This document shows, piece by piece, positions 8,153-17,287 of a DNA stretch of 64,000 nt. The notes under the pieces were generated by a model. It saw only the letters and a list, made by a program, of their open reading frames with translations, did no database searches and had not been told where the DNA came from. Each line of letters starts with the position of its first letter. Position 1 is the stretch's first letter. This DNA comes from RGZA01 sp041917755 (GTDB taxonomy: Bacteria > Pseudomonadota > Alphaproteobacteria > UBA9219 > RGZA01), in contig JAYRWY010000003.1 in the NCBI GenBank assembly GCA_041917755.1, positions 17,170 through 81,169 on the forward strand. Reading direction: 5' to 3'. The position numbers and the translations under genes were made by a program.

Positions 8153-8278
8153 ATGAAAATCGCTAATTCATTAAAAGGCCTGCGCAAGCGCGATGCAAAT
8201 TGCATCTTGGTGCGTCGTAAAGGTCGCGTATACATCATTAATAAGCTCAAGAAGCGTTATAAAGCACGCCAAGGTTAA
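8153..8278 (+). CDS. rpmJ: 50S ribosomal protein L36 (zinc-free form)
   Basis: A 41-residue protein beginning MKIANSLKGLRKR and ending RYKARQG, with the core VRRKGRVYIINK. This is L36 of the large subunit. It has only one Cys (residue 17) and lacks the zinc-binding CxxC...C...H set, so it is the C-minus type common in alphaproteobacteria. AAGGAA stands about six bases upstream of the ATG. Too short for many gene finders, but unmistakable. It stands alone, far from ribosomal operons, as this form usually does. Confidence 0.96.
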   Translation: MKIANSLKGLRKRDANCILVRRKGRVYIINKLKKRYKARQG

Positions 8279-8297
8279 GTAACTAACTTTAGTTACT
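8278..8297 (+). repeat. Perfect hairpin at the rpmJ stop codon
   Basis: AGTAACTAA and TTAGTTACT form a nine-base-pair stem with a two-base loop. It begins in the rpmJ stop codon. No T-run follows, so it is more likely a 3'-end stabiliser or Rho-dependent end than an intrinsic terminator. Confidence 0.4.
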
Positions 8298-8420
8298 GGG
8301 GTTAATAAATTACCTCAGAGTTTGGCGCTATTACTTTCAAATTTTCGGCTTTTTTTGTGATACAGTTTGGTCAGTAGATAGAACGTAATCAAAAAGTTTT
8401 GAATTTGGTGGACAAGAAGT

Positions 8421-8741
8421 ATGGCTAACTCGCTCGAAGACATTCTAAAAAGCCGTTTCGGTCGTTTCGACCGTTTTGACGTTATGCGCTGGCTGTTGCG
8501 CGGCCATAAAACCATCAATAAAGCCGAGCAAATGTCGTTGTTAAGCCTATTGGCCTACACGGCACTTGAAACGGATAGCTCTGTTGAAGAATTACAAAAG
8601 ACGTTTCTAGATTCGTTCAACATTACACGCGTTGAAGACCTCAAAAGCGATGACTACAACGAAGCTGTACATTTCCTTATGGAATGGAAGGCACGCCAAG
8701 ACGAACTGATTGAACAGCCTGCTGAGCAAAAAGCTGGCTAG
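8421..8741 (+). CDS. Small soluble protein of unknown function
   Basis: A 106-residue, charged, helical protein beginning MANSLEDILKSRFGRFDRF. It has no membrane segment or signal peptide, and ends in an acidic/Gln-rich tail (ELIEQPAEQKAG). I do not recognise the family. The N-terminal RFGRFDRFDVMRWLLRG segment is strongly amphipathic and could be a binding helix. A weak GTGGAC-type ribosome-binding site precedes the ATG. It follows rpmJ by 142 bases and may have its own promoter. Confidence 0.65.
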   Translation: MANSLEDILKSRFGRFDRFDVMRWLLRGHKTINKAEQMSLLSLLAYTALETDSSVEELQKTFLDSFNITRVEDLKSDDYNEAVHFLMEWKARQDELIEQPAEQKAG

Positions 8742-8828
8742 ACGTTCTGATTCATCGCTGAATCGCTAACATCCCATCCAATACAGGTTTATAGTTTGCT
8801 TCCTGATTAAATTTACGGGAGGCAAGCC

Positions 8829-9113
8829 ATGTCAAACTCTGTTTCAAGCTCTATTTCAAAATTTGTTCCTTATATCCTGTGCGCTGTTGTGGGCGCGATC
8901 ATCGCAATCGCTACGGTGCTTGTGAATGATGCAAACGCATCTACCTCAACGGGTGCTGGACGGGTCATGGGCGCGTACCTGCTTATGCAGCACAGCAATC
9001 CAACCGCATCTGCCGGCGTATTTCGTGTGAACGTCAATACGGGATATGTCAGTTATTGCTATATCGACCAAACCAGTAAGCCTGGCGTGACCTGCACAGC
9101 GGAAACTCCTTGA
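8829..9113 (+). CDS. Small exported or membrane-anchored protein of unknown function
   Basis: A 94-residue protein with one hydrophobic segment at about residues 12-30 (FVPYILCAVVGAIIAIATVLV) followed by NDANAS, which could be a signal-peptidase site. The remaining 60 residues are polar, with GAGRVMGAYLLMQ and two Cys (CYIDQTSKPGVTC) that could form a disulfide in the periplasm. A good GGGAGG ribosome-binding site lies before the ATG at 8829. Unknown family; exported location is inferred. Confidence 0.65.
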   Translation: MSNSVSSSISKFVPYILCAVVGAIIAIATVLVNDANASTSTGAGRVMGAYLLMQHSNPTASAGVFRVNVNTGYVSYCYIDQTSKPGVTCTAETP

Positions 9114-9310
9114 GCGCACAAAAATACAAAATTGATTCGGAACAATGGGTTATGGCCCGTTGTTAAACCGCTAATCACTGTCAATTCAACTGCTTGGACG
9201 GAAAAGCCACACTTGCCAAAATCATTAACAGCCCCTCTTGCAGTTTTAACAAATGCAAAGCACACTATCCAATACCAACTGATTCAGACATTTTTACCGG
9301 AGTTGCTAAC

Positions 9311-9736
9311 GTGAATTTAGATGTTCGTGCGCTCAATGTGTGGCGTAAAGTCTTAGTAACTGGCGTACGCAGCAAGGGCCCAGACCTTTCCGCCCGCCAA
9401 ATGGCCCTTATGCTGACAGTATATTTGGAAGAGGGGCCGCACACTGTTCGTGGCCTTGCAAGTTACCTTAACATTTCCAAGCCTGCCATCAGCCGCGCCC
9501 TCGACAGATTGGGCGAGCTTGATTTCGTGAAACGTCGCCGTGATGAAAAAGATAAGCGCAACGTATTGGTTCAACGTACCGTAAAGGGTTCGGCGTTCCT
9601 GGTTGAGTTTGTTCAAAGCATTCAGGAAGCAAACCGTACCGCTGATGAATCACTGAAACCTTCCATCTTCCTTGAGCTTGCAGAAATGGCCAAAGAAGAC
9701 GAAACGTCAGAAAACAGCGAAGCCCAAGCCGCTTAA
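9311..9736 (+). CDS. MarR-type winged-helix transcriptional regulator
   Basis: A 141-residue regulator starting at a GTG (9311) with GGAG eight bases upstream; a frame to 9194 exists but lacks such a site and adds unrelated residues. The winged-helix part spans about residues 30-110: ARQMALMLTVYLEEGP, the recognition region LNISKPAISRALDRL and the wing VKRRRDEKDKRNVLVQ, all typical of MarR. The C-terminal helix is acidic. The next gene begins ten bases later, so it may regulate the NlpC/P60 hydrolase operon; effector unknown. Confidence 0.85.
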   Translation: MNLDVRALNVWRKVLVTGVRSKGPDLSARQMALMLTVYLEEGPHTVRGLASYLNISKPAISRALDRLGELDFVKRRRDEKDKRNVLVQRTVKGSAFLVEFVQSIQEANRTADESLKPSIFLELAEMAKEDETSENSEAQAA

Positions 9737-9745
9737 GAGTAACCC

Positions 9746-10591
9746 ATGGTTAAACATGGGGCTGCACTTGATCCACGTATCCATCCATATCGCAGCGATA
9801 TCGCAGCTGAGAAGCTTCGCGACAGCGTAACGGCGTCTCGTTTTGTTGAAGGCGAGTTATTGACCGTCACCTCAGGTATTATGCCCCTGCGTAAATCCCC
9901 CGACACGACTGCAGAGCAGATCAGTGAAATGCGTTACGGAGACAGCTTCACCTCCTATGAATCCAAGGATGGCTGGTATTGGGGGCAATGTGAACGGGAT
10001 GGTTATGTGGGGTATGTCTACAATACTGGTTTATCCAGCGCGTCATCAAATCCAACCCATCGTATAAAAAAACAAACCTCATTTTTGTTTTCGGAACCAT
10101 CCATTAAATCACCACCTATTGATACCCTGACTTTTTTCAGTGCGGTTGAAGTAATTGGCGGCGACCAAAAATTCTTAGAATTGAAAAACGGCGGGTTTAT
10201 TCATGCCCATCATTTAACCTCCATCATAGATTGGCGGGAGCGGGACGTGGTCTTTAACGCGGGCCGCATGCTGGGTGTCCCTTATTTGTGGGGTGGTAAT
10301 ACGCCCATGGGACTTGATTGCTCTGGTTTAATCCAATTGGCCTGCGAGGCATCAGGTCTATATTGCCCGCGTGATAGTGATATGCAGGCCGCCGGCTTGG
10401 GTATTGAAACGCCTGACCCATCCAATCTGCATCGAGGCGATATCGTCTTTTTCCCGGGCCATGTCGGTATCATGACCGACCAAAGCGCATTATTGCATGC
10501 CAATGCCTATCATGGCTGCGTAGTAGTTGAACCACTACAGGACGTGGTAGCACGGGGCAGCAAGATAACTGCAGTCCGTCGTCTAGCTTAA
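9746..10591 (+). CDS. SH3-domain and NlpC/P60 cell-wall hydrolase
   Basis: A 281-residue peptidoglycan peptidase. Two bacterial SH3-like modules occupy about residues 35-95 and 110-155, and an NlpC/P60 domain the last 120 residues. The catalytic Cys lies in MGLDCSGLI (about 191), the His in GHVGIM (about 231), and the third polar residue is probably His in LLHANAYHG. This family cleaves gamma-D-glutamyl-diaminopimelate links in stem peptides, often for recycling. No signal peptide is seen, consistent with the cytoplasmic alphaproteobacterial group. It follows the MarR gene by nine bases and ends overlapping yejF by nine bases in convergent orientation. Confidence 0.9.
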   Translation: MVKHGAALDPRIHPYRSDIAAEKLRDSVTASRFVEGELLTVTSGIMPLRKSPDTTAEQISEMRYGDSFTSYESKDGWYWGQCERDGYVGYVYNTGLSSASSNPTHRIKKQTSFLFSEPSIKSPPIDTLTFFSAVEVIGGDQKFLELKNGGFIHAHHLTSIIDWRERDVVFNAGRMLGVPYLWGGNTPMGLDCSGLIQLACEASGLYCPRDSDMQAAGLGIETPDPSNLHRGDIVFFPGHVGIMTDQSALLHANAYHGCVVVEPLQDVVARGSKITAVRRLA

Positions 10592-12178
10592 TGCCGCTGC
10601 CAGCAACTTCTTTGTGTATTCTTGCTTCGGTTTGTTGAACACATCTTCGGCTGTACCGGTTTCTACCATTTTACCATGCTGCATAACCAATACGTTATGT
10701 GACATCGCGCGGATAACACGCAAGTCATGGCTGATGAAGATATAGCTTAGCTGATGCTTGGTTTGTAAATCACGTAGTAGTGCAATAATCTGCGACTGTA
10801 CGGAGCGGTCAAGCGCAGAGGTTGGTTCATCCAGCACAATCAATCGTGGTTTCAAGATAAGCGCGCGCGCAATAGCGATGCGTTGGCGTTGGCCTCCAGA
10901 AAATTCATGCGGGAAGCGGTGGCGCATCTCTGGTTGCAGGCCAACTTCATGCAGAATATCGGCTACTGCCTTATCGCGTTCATCCTGTGTCCCGATATTA
11001 TGAATGCTTAGACCTTCACCAATAATCGCGCCAATGGTCTGGCGTGGCGACAAGCTGCCATAGGGGTCTTGAAATACCAGCTGCATGCGCTGGCGCAGGG
11101 GACGTAATTCCTTATGGTTCATGGTTAGCACATTCTGCCCCATGAATACCGTTGTTCCGGTGGCCTTAGTAAGGCGCAACACACCCATGCCCAATGTAGT
11201 TTTACCAGAGCCAGACTCGCCAACTACGCCCAGCGTCTCCCCCTCACGTAGGGTGAAGCTGATGTCATCAACTGCGCGCACATAATCAACAATGCGCTTT
11301 AATATTCCTTTGCGGATGGGGTAGTGAACCTTGATGTGTTCAACTTTTAAAATTTCTTTTGTGTCTTTGGCAACCGGCGCGGCATGGCCTTTGGGTTCGC
11401 TGTCCAGTAAATGTTTGGTATAGGGATGTTGCGGGCTAGCAAATAAGTTGGCTGCATCGCCTTGCTCCACCAACACGCCATGTTGCATTACGCAAACGCG
11501 CTGCGCCATATGGCGAACAATGCCTAAATCATGCGTAATGAGCAGCACGGCCATGCCAAGTTTTTTTTGTAGCTCTTTTAATAACTGCAAAATTTGTGCC
11601 TGAATGGTGACGTCTAAAGCGGTGGTCGGTTCATCGGCAATCAGTAAATCGGGGTCATTGGCCAAGGCAGCAGCAATCATTATGCGTTGGCGTTGCCCGC
11701 CCGATAGTTCATGGGGAAAACGCGGCAACCATTGCGCTGGGTTGGGCAAGCCAACCAACTCTAACAGCTCCATCACTCGCGGGCGTGCTTGTTCCATCGT
11801 CACGCCTTTATGTTGCATGACAACTTCGGCAATCTGCTTTTCAACAATGTGCAGTGGGTTAAGCGCACTCATTGGTTCTTGAAAAATCATTGAAATATCA
11901 TTGCCACGAAGCTTTTGGATTTCTTCTTCGTTCTTACCCAGCAATTCACTCCCATTAAATGTGATGCTGCCGCTCACAATATTCGCGGCAGAGGGCAGTA
12001 ATTGCATGATTGATAGGGCCGTAACCGATTTACCCGAGCCAGACTCCCCAACCAAGGCAACCACTTCGCCCTTTTTGATAGAGAATGAAACGCCGCGCAC
12101 GGCATCCACGGCGTTTTTACCGCTATTAAAGCGGATGTTTAGGTCTTTGATTTCTAATAAGCTATTCATAGGTTTCAT
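10583..12178 (-). CDS. yejF: Oligopeptide/microcin C ABC importer, fused double ATPase
   Basis: A 531-residue protein with two complete ABC modules, as in YejF. Module 1 (about 5-255): Walker A GESGSGKSVTALS, signature LSGGQRQR, Walker B LLIADEPT. Module 2 (about 275-530): GESGSGKTTLGMG, FSGGQRQR, LIVLDEPT. Both look catalytically intact. It energises the YejABEF importer, which takes up oligopeptides and the microcin C type of peptide-nucleotide. The start overlaps the yejE stop by one base (TAATG). Last gene of the leftward yejA-B-E-F operon. Confidence 0.95.
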   Translation of the reverse strand: MKPMNSLLEIKDLNIRFNSGKNAVDAVRGVSFSIKKGEVVALVGESGSGKSVTALSIMQLLPSAANIVSGSITFNGSELLGKNEEEIQKLRGNDISMIFQEPMSALNPLHIVEKQIAEVVMQHKGVTMEQARPRVMELLELVGLPNPAQWLPRFPHELSGGQRQRIMIAAALANDPDLLIADEPTTALDVTIQAQILQLLKELQKKLGMAVLLITHDLGIVRHMAQRVCVMQHGVLVEQGDAANLFASPQHPYTKHLLDSEPKGHAAPVAKDTKEILKVEHIKVHYPIRKGILKRIVDYVRAVDDISFTLREGETLGVVGESGSGKTTLGMGVLRLTKATGTTVFMGQNVLTMNHKELRPLRQRMQLVFQDPYGSLSPRQTIGAIIGEGLSIHNIGTQDERDKAVADILHEVGLQPEMRHRFPHEFSGGQRQRIAIARALILKPRLIVLDEPTSALDRSVQSQIIALLRDLQTKHQLSYIFISHDLRVIRAMSHNVLVMQHGKMVETGTAEDVFNKPKQEYTKKLLAAALS

Positions 12179-13212
12179 TACGCGCCCACCTTGTTCTTGC
12201 GTGGGTCAAATGCATCGCGCACGGCTTCACCGATGAAGATCAGCAGGCTAAGCAATAGCGATAGAATGATAAACGCCGTAATACCCAGCCATGGCGCTTG
12301 CAGGTTATTCTTGCCTTGGTTCAGCAATTCTCCAAGGGATGGCGAGCCAGGCGGCAAGCCAAATCCAAGAAAATCAAGGGCAGTAAGGGTGGTAATCGCC
12401 CCATTAAGAATAAAGGGTAGGTAGGTAATGGTAGCAACCAGGGCATTTGGCAGCATATGGCGTACCATAATAGTAAGGTTGGTTGCTCCAAGTGCGCGTG
12501 CAGCCTTCACATAATCAAAGTTACGTGCGCGAAGGAATTCAGCGCGCACGACGCCAACCAAGTGCATCCAGCTAAACAATAACAATAAGCTTAACAGCCA
12601 CCAGAAATTCGGCTGCACCAAGGATGACATGATGATCAGCAAGAACAGCGTTGGCATACCTGACCAGATTTCAATAAAACGCTGCAGCACGAGGTCTAAT
12701 GTGCCGCCGAAATAACCCTGTATCGCGCCAGCGGCAATTCCCACAATGGATGAAAAGAAGGTTAGCGTTAGGCCGAATAGCACCGAAATGCGAAAGCCGT
12801 GGATAAGACGTGCAAACACATCCCGCCCTTGATCATCGGTGCCAAGCCAGTTTTCAAAAGATGGCGGCGATGGCGCAGGAACGGTCAGATTATAATTGAT
12901 GGTATTATAGGAGTAGGGAATAAGTGGCCAAACAGCCCAACCTTTTTCTTTTATCTTTTGTGCCACAAACGGATCGCGGTAATCGGCTTCGGTTTTAAAT
13001 TCCCCGCCAAAAGTGGTCTCCGGATAGGCATTCACTATCGGGAAGTATAATCCGCCATCATAGGAAATGATGATGGGTTTATCATTTGCAATCACATCCG
13101 CAAACAAGCTGAACACCAATAAAACAAGGAATATCCATAGGGAATAAAATCCACGTTTATTAGCTTTAAAATTCTGCCAGCGACGCTGACCAAGGGGCGA
13201 TAGTACAATCAT
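12178..13212 (-). CDS. yejE: Oligopeptide ABC importer permease YejE
   Basis: A 344-residue inner-membrane permease of the DppC/OppC type, with the long periplasmic insertion after the first helix that is typical of YejE (residues about 45-130, including PIVNAYPETTFGGEF and RDPFVAQKIKEKGW). The EAA loop that contacts the ATPase is RARNFDYVKAARALGATN (about 235-252). Six membrane helices are expected. It begins two bases after the yejB stop and overlaps yejF by one base. Confidence 0.95.
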   Translation of the reverse strand: MIVLSPLGQRRWQNFKANKRGFYSLWIFLVLLVFSLFADVIANDKPIIISYDGGLYFPIVNAYPETTFGGEFKTEADYRDPFVAQKIKEKGWAVWPLIPYSYNTINYNLTVPAPSPPSFENWLGTDDQGRDVFARLIHGFRISVLFGLTLTFFSSIVGIAAGAIQGYFGGTLDLVLQRFIEIWSGMPTLFLLIIMSSLVQPNFWWLLSLLLLFSWMHLVGVVRAEFLRARNFDYVKAARALGATNLTIMVRHMLPNALVATITYLPFILNGAITTLTALDFLGFGLPPGSPSLGELLNQGKNNLQAPWLGITAFIILSLLLSLLIFIGEAVRDAFDPRKNKVGA

Positions 13213-13214
13213 GG

Positions 13215-14333
13215 CTAGGTATCCCGCTTTTCAAAATCAATGCGCGGGTCAACAGCAGTATAGGTCAAATCACCAATGATATTCAGGATAAGCCCAAGCA
13301 GCGTAAAGAAGTACAGCGTTGCAAACATTACCGGATAATCCCGGCTTATGGCGGATTCAAAACCCAATAAACCAAGCCCATCAAGTGAGAATATGACTTC
13401 AATCAATAATGAACCTGTAAACAGGATTGAAATAAATGCGTGCGGAAAACCTGCTATCACAATCAACATCGCGTTACGGAACACATGACCATATAGTACT
13501 TGTTTTTCAGATAAACCTTTAGCGCGCGCAGCCGTTACATACAGTTTGCTGATTTCATCCATAAATGAGTTTTTTGTCAGCATCGTCAGGCTGGCAAAGC
13601 CACTAATCACCATGGCGGTGACCGGCAAGGTGATATGCCACAAATAATCAAGAATACGTTGCGGCCAACTTAAATCCGCCCAGTTATCCGAAACAAGACC
13701 GCGCAGCGGAAACCAATCCAACACACGTCCGCCTGCAAATACCACCACCAGTAATACGGCAAATAAGAAGCTGGGTATGGCGTATCAGATTATGATGACG
13801 GTGCTGGTCCAAATGTCAAAATTACTGCCGTCTTTTACCGCTTTACGAATGCCAAGCGGAATTGAAATCAGATAAATAAGTAATGTGGTCCACAGCCCAA
13901 GTGAAATCGACACCGGCATTTTTTCTAAAACCAGGTCGATTACTTTTTGGTCACGGAAATAGCTTTTGCCAAAATCAAATTTTATATAATGCCCAATCAT
14001 CAATAAAAAACGTTCATGCATTGGCTTATCAAATCCAAACTGGACCTCCAGTTCTTTGATAAACTCAGGATCAAGCCCTTGCGCTCCTTTATAACGCGAT
14101 GACGTATTGGTATTGGTCATAAGTTTTTCACCGGGCTGGGTCATGGCTTGCATGTTTTCGCTGCCTGACCCATTGACACGGGAAGTCGCATCTGTGGAAT
14201 GCCCTTGTAACTTAGCAATGACCTGTTCAACTGGGCCGCCTGGTGCCGCCTGAACAATCAAAAAGTTCAGCACCATAATCCCGAACAAAGTTGGGATAAT
14301 CAAAAATAAGCGGCGGATGATATAATTTAGCAT
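13215..14333 (-). pseudogene. yejB: yejB permease gene interrupted by an in-frame TGA
   Basis: The reading frame encodes a full-length YejB permease (372 codons plus stop; E. coli YejB is about the same size) but contains a TGA at 13787-13785 after ...STVIII. Reading on in the same frame without any shift gives YAIPSFLFAVLLVVVFAGG and the rest of YejB up to VDPRIDFEKR. In related proteins the interrupted position is Gly (GYAIP), so a single G-to-T change, GGA to TGA, explains it. The EAA loop (TAARAKGLSEKQVLYGHVFRN) is downstream of the stop, so the truncated product could not work. No other damage is seen in the operon. Alternatives are a sequencing error or a low-level read-through. TGA serves as an ordinary stop elsewhere in the window. 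Confidence 0.85.
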
Positions 14334-14339
14334 GTGGGG

Positions 14340-16157
14340 CTATTTCGCGCGTTTGCCGGTGGCGTTGATTTTCGCAAGTTTTGCCTCATCAATCCACCAT
14401 GTTTCAGTAACAGGTAGGCCATAAGGAGGATTAATGGCTGGTCGGCCAAAAATATCCCAATAGGCAACACGGTAACTCTTGGTATGCCATTGTGGAATGA
14501 CATTAAAGTTCCACAATAACACGCGGTCGAGTGCCTTGGTAATGGTCACCAGTTCTTTGCGGTCTTTAGCTCTGATCAGTTTATCTGTCAGCTCATCAAC
14601 CACTTTGTCTTTGATACCACAAATATTACGGCTACCAGGAACATCAGCCTTGGCTGATCCCCAATTATCGAGTTGTTCGTTACCCGGTGAGAGAGACTGT
14701 GGAAACACATGAATAATCATATCAAAGGCAAAATCATTCATCCGGTTTTGGTATTGCGCACTATCTGCTAAACGCAAATCTGCCTTGATGCCAAGTTTCT
14801 CGAGGTTGCGGATGAAGGGTTGTATCCAGCGCTCAAACATCGGGCTTTCAATCAGTATCTCGAATTTGAATGGTTCACCTTTTGCGTTGACTAACTCTGC
14901 ACCTTTAAGAGTCCAGCCGGCGCTGGCCAATAATTCTTGAGCCTTACGCATATTTGCACGATTATTACCGCTGCCATCGGTCTTGGGCGGCTCATAGCTT
15001 TCTGTAAATACGCGGTCAGGAATTTTGCCGCGATAGGGTTCAAGAATTTTAAGTTCATCAGCGCTTGGCAAACCATGTCCTGCAAGCTCCGAGTTTTCAT
15101 AATAGCTTGATGTGCGATGGTATGCGCCAAATGCCAATGATTTGTTGGACCATTCAAAATCAAATGCATAAGCAAGCGCTTCACGCACCTTTATGTCCTG
15201 AAAAATCGGGCGGCGTAGGTTGTATACAAACGCCTGCATACCTTGCGGTAATTGATTGGCAATTTCTTCTTTCTTTACAAGCCCGTCTTTTACAACTGGG
15301 GCGTTATAAGCAGTCGCCCAATTTTTGGCCACGTTCTCAAGCTTGAAATCCCATTTACCGGCAAGGAACGCTTCGTGCGCCACCGTTTGATCGCGGTAAT
15401 AGTCGTAGCGAATTCGATCAAAATTATAGCGCCCTACATTGATCGGCAGGTTTGCGCCCCACCAATTTTTCACGCGTGTATAAACAATACTTCGACCAGC
15501 CTCAAAGCTTTCAATTTGGTATGGCCCACTGCCAATTGGCTTTTCCAGAGTGGTTTCTTCAAATTTGCGCTTAACCCAATCATGCTCGGGCAAAATCGGT
15601 AACTGTCCCATAATCATAGGCAATTCGGTATTGCCGGGTTTGCTGAACGTGAACTTAACTTCGTGTTCGCCAATTTTTTCAACCTTGGCAACTTCGCGAT
15701 AATAACTGCGATAAAATGGATGGCCTTTGGTTTTAAGGGTATTAAAGCTCCAGATTACGTCCTGAACCGTTACAGGAGTTCCGTCATTAAATTTTGCTTC
15801 TTTGCGCAATTTGAACGACACGTAAGAACGGTCTTCTGGGTAACTGATGCTCTCGGCCAATAAACCATAAGCACTATTAGGTTCGTCATTGGTGCTTTCC
15901 ATCAGTGTTTCATAGATAGAGCTTAGCCCTGCTGCCTGTTCACCTTTTAAAATATAAGCATTCAGTGTATCAAAGCCCCCAATCACAGCCATGCGGATTT
16001 CACCGCCTTTTGGCGCACCCGGTGTTATGTAATCAAGGTGTTTGAAATCTACCGGATATTTTGGAGTGCCATGGAGTGCAACGCCATGAGCGTTTTGCAC
16101 ATCTGCAAAGGCAAAATTGCTAAACAAAGCAAAGACTAAAATTAGAATAATTGGCAT
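14340..16157 (-). CDS. yejA: Periplasmic oligopeptide-binding protein YejA
   Basis: A 605-residue solute-binding protein of the SBP family 5 (peptide/nickel type), long as in YejA. A signal peptide spans residues 1-18 (MPIILILVFALFSNFAFA) and the mature protein starts near DVQNAHGVALHG. Family motifs: GGEIRMAVIGGFDTLNAY and YRSYYREVAKVE, and a conserved end, NPPYGLPVTETWW. It is the first gene of the leftward yejA-yejB-yejE-yejF operon with six bases to yejB. With yejB broken, the captured peptide would have no complete channel unless the stop is an error. Confidence 0.94.
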   Translation of the reverse strand: MPIILILVFALFSNFAFADVQNAHGVALHGTPKYPVDFKHLDYITPGAPKGGEIRMAVIGGFDTLNAYILKGEQAAGLSSIYETLMESTNDEPNSAYGLLAESISYPEDRSYVSFKLRKEAKFNDGTPVTVQDVIWSFNTLKTKGHPFYRSYYREVAKVEKIGEHEVKFTFSKPGNTELPMIMGQLPILPEHDWVKRKFEETTLEKPIGSGPYQIESFEAGRSIVYTRVKNWWGANLPINVGRYNFDRIRYDYYRDQTVAHEAFLAGKWDFKLENVAKNWATAYNAPVVKDGLVKKEEIANQLPQGMQAFVYNLRRPIFQDIKVREALAYAFDFEWSNKSLAFGAYHRTSSYYENSELAGHGLPSADELKILEPYRGKIPDRVFTESYEPPKTDGSGNNRANMRKAQELLASAGWTLKGAELVNAKGEPFKFEILIESPMFERWIQPFIRNLEKLGIKADLRLADSAQYQNRMNDFAFDMIIHVFPQSLSPGNEQLDNWGSAKADVPGSRNICGIKDKVVDELTDKLIRAKDRKELVTITKALDRVLLWNFNVIPQWHTKSYRVAYWDIFGRPAINPPYGLPVTETWWIDEAKLAKINATGKRAK

Positions 16158-16252
16158 GGGTTACCTGCAGGAAGGATGACCACACCAGACTATTCACTTT
16201 TTTAGATAAAGGGGAGGGGTTTCTAGAGGTCTAAATAACCAGAATCAGAATT

Positions 16253-16705
16253 CTAAGAAGCTGATACGGCGGGCTCATGAGGCAGATGTTTCATATTATC
16301 AAGCATATTATGCTTTAGCTGCTCCAGCTCGTTCTTAATTTTGGCGTAATCCAAGGCAACCTTAACCGTTGCATTAAGGCGCGCGGATGGAAATGGCTTC
16401 ATAATAAAATCAAATGCGCCAAATTTCATGGCGTCTGCAGCAGCACCAATTGATCCATAGGCAGTTACAACCACCACAGGAATGGATGGGTAGGTGGTAT
16501 GAAGATGTTTTAATATCTCAATTCCATCCATGTCCGGGAGGTTTAAGTCCAAAACAATGGCGGAGTATTGGCTTTGTTTTATCATGGCAAGGCCCGCTTG
16601 CCCCGTATTAGCAATATCGGCGGATCTTCCTTCTGTAGAAAGATACTTTGCATAGAGCTCTGCCATAGTCCTTGTATCTTCAATAATGAGGATTTTATCG
16701 GCCAT
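16253..16705 (-). CDS. Single-domain response regulator (NtrC-type receiver)
   Basis: A 150-residue protein with one receiver domain (about 3-120). Phospho-acceptor Asp is in IVLDLNLPDMDG (about 53); the acidic pair is in IIEDTRT, the switch Thr in VVTAYGS, the Lys in MKPFPSARL. The alpha4-beta5 face (DFIMKPF) resembles NtrC-family receivers, but no AAA+ or DNA-binding domain follows; only a 25-residue tail with a short helix remains. No kinase is adjacent. It may be a relay protein like CheY or DivK; partner unknown. Confidence 0.9.
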   Translation of the reverse strand: MADKILIIEDTRTMAELYAKYLSTEGRSADIANTGQAGLAMIKQSQYSAIVLDLNLPDMDGIEILKHLHTTYPSIPVVVVTAYGSIGAAADAMKFGAFDFIMKPFPSARLNATVKVALDYAKIKNELEQLKHNMLDNMKHLPHEPAVSAS

Positions 16706-16790
16706 GGAACGTTTCCTGATATGAGTAGTCCCAAATTCTATGATGTCGCCGTTAATATTGGCTATATGCCTTGTATACTCCCATATGCAA

Positions 16791-16822
16791 AAAGGCCTCA
16801 GATATTGCTATCCAAGGCCTTT
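16791..16822 (-). terminator. Intrinsic terminator after the basic secreted protein gene
   Basis: AAAGGCCT (16791-16798) pairs perfectly with AGGCCTTT (16815-16822); on the leftward strand the stem is followed by a further TT and GC. It lies 24 bases beyond the stop of the leftward gene at 16846. Confidence 0.7.
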
Positions 16823-16845
16823 AAGAGGATTAAATCCAAACAATC

Positions 16846-17193
16846 TTATCGATGATGATTTGCCTTTACGTCATGACGACGCTCTTTGCGTTGTTGATGA
16901 CGTGTCTTCTTAAGATCACGGATTTCTTTTGTTGTTTCCTTCACGGCATCTTTGTTGCCTGCCTTAAGTTCATGGCGACGTTCTTTTTTAAGATCATGAA
17001 TTTCTTTTGTAGTTTCATGAATGGCTTGGGTGTCCTGCTTGACTTCTTCGCTAACCGCTGGCGCAACTGGCGGTGTTCCAGCTGGCATCATGGCAGGGGG
17101 AGGTGGTGCGGGAGGGGTTACTGGCGCAGCTTCTTGTGCAAAGGCGGGAGCCGCCATCAGCATCACGGCAAATGCAAGTGCTAGGGATTTCAT
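16846..17193 (-). CDS. Secreted small protein with charged tandem repeats
   Basis: A 115-residue protein. The ATG at 17193 is chosen because GGAG lies nine to ten bases before it and it begins directly with a signal peptide (MKSLALAFAVMLMAAPAFA, cleavage before QEAAP). A Pro/Ala-rich linker follows (about 20-45), then two copies of a charged helical unit: ETTKEIHDLKKERRHELKAG and ETTKEIRDLKKTRHQQRKER, ending HDVKANHHR. The repeat part is strongly basic and predicted helical. Such lysine-arginine-rich periplasmic proteins are often seen in alphaproteobacteria, but I assign no function; nucleic-acid, LPS or metal binding are all possible. It has its own terminator. Confidence 0.8.
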   Translation of the reverse strand: MKSLALAFAVMLMAAPAFAQEAAPVTPPAPPPPAMMPAGTPPVAPAVSEEVKQDTQAIHETTKEIHDLKKERRHELKAGNKDAVKETTKEIRDLKKTRHQQRKERRHDVKANHHR

Positions 17194-17287
17194 TGATCTA
17201 TTCTCCAATGGTTAGATTAAGGTGTCGTGAGACAGGAATAAGTTAGCCTTTGAATTATGGCAAGGCTATGTCCCATTACAAGCACTG

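Noticed and set aside
13785..13787. TGA read as a sense codon (Gly or selenocysteine) in yejB
   Set aside because: TGA is used as an ordinary stop elsewhere in the window (for example at 1934 and 34118), the expected residue is Gly, and no selenocysteine element or redox site is apparent.
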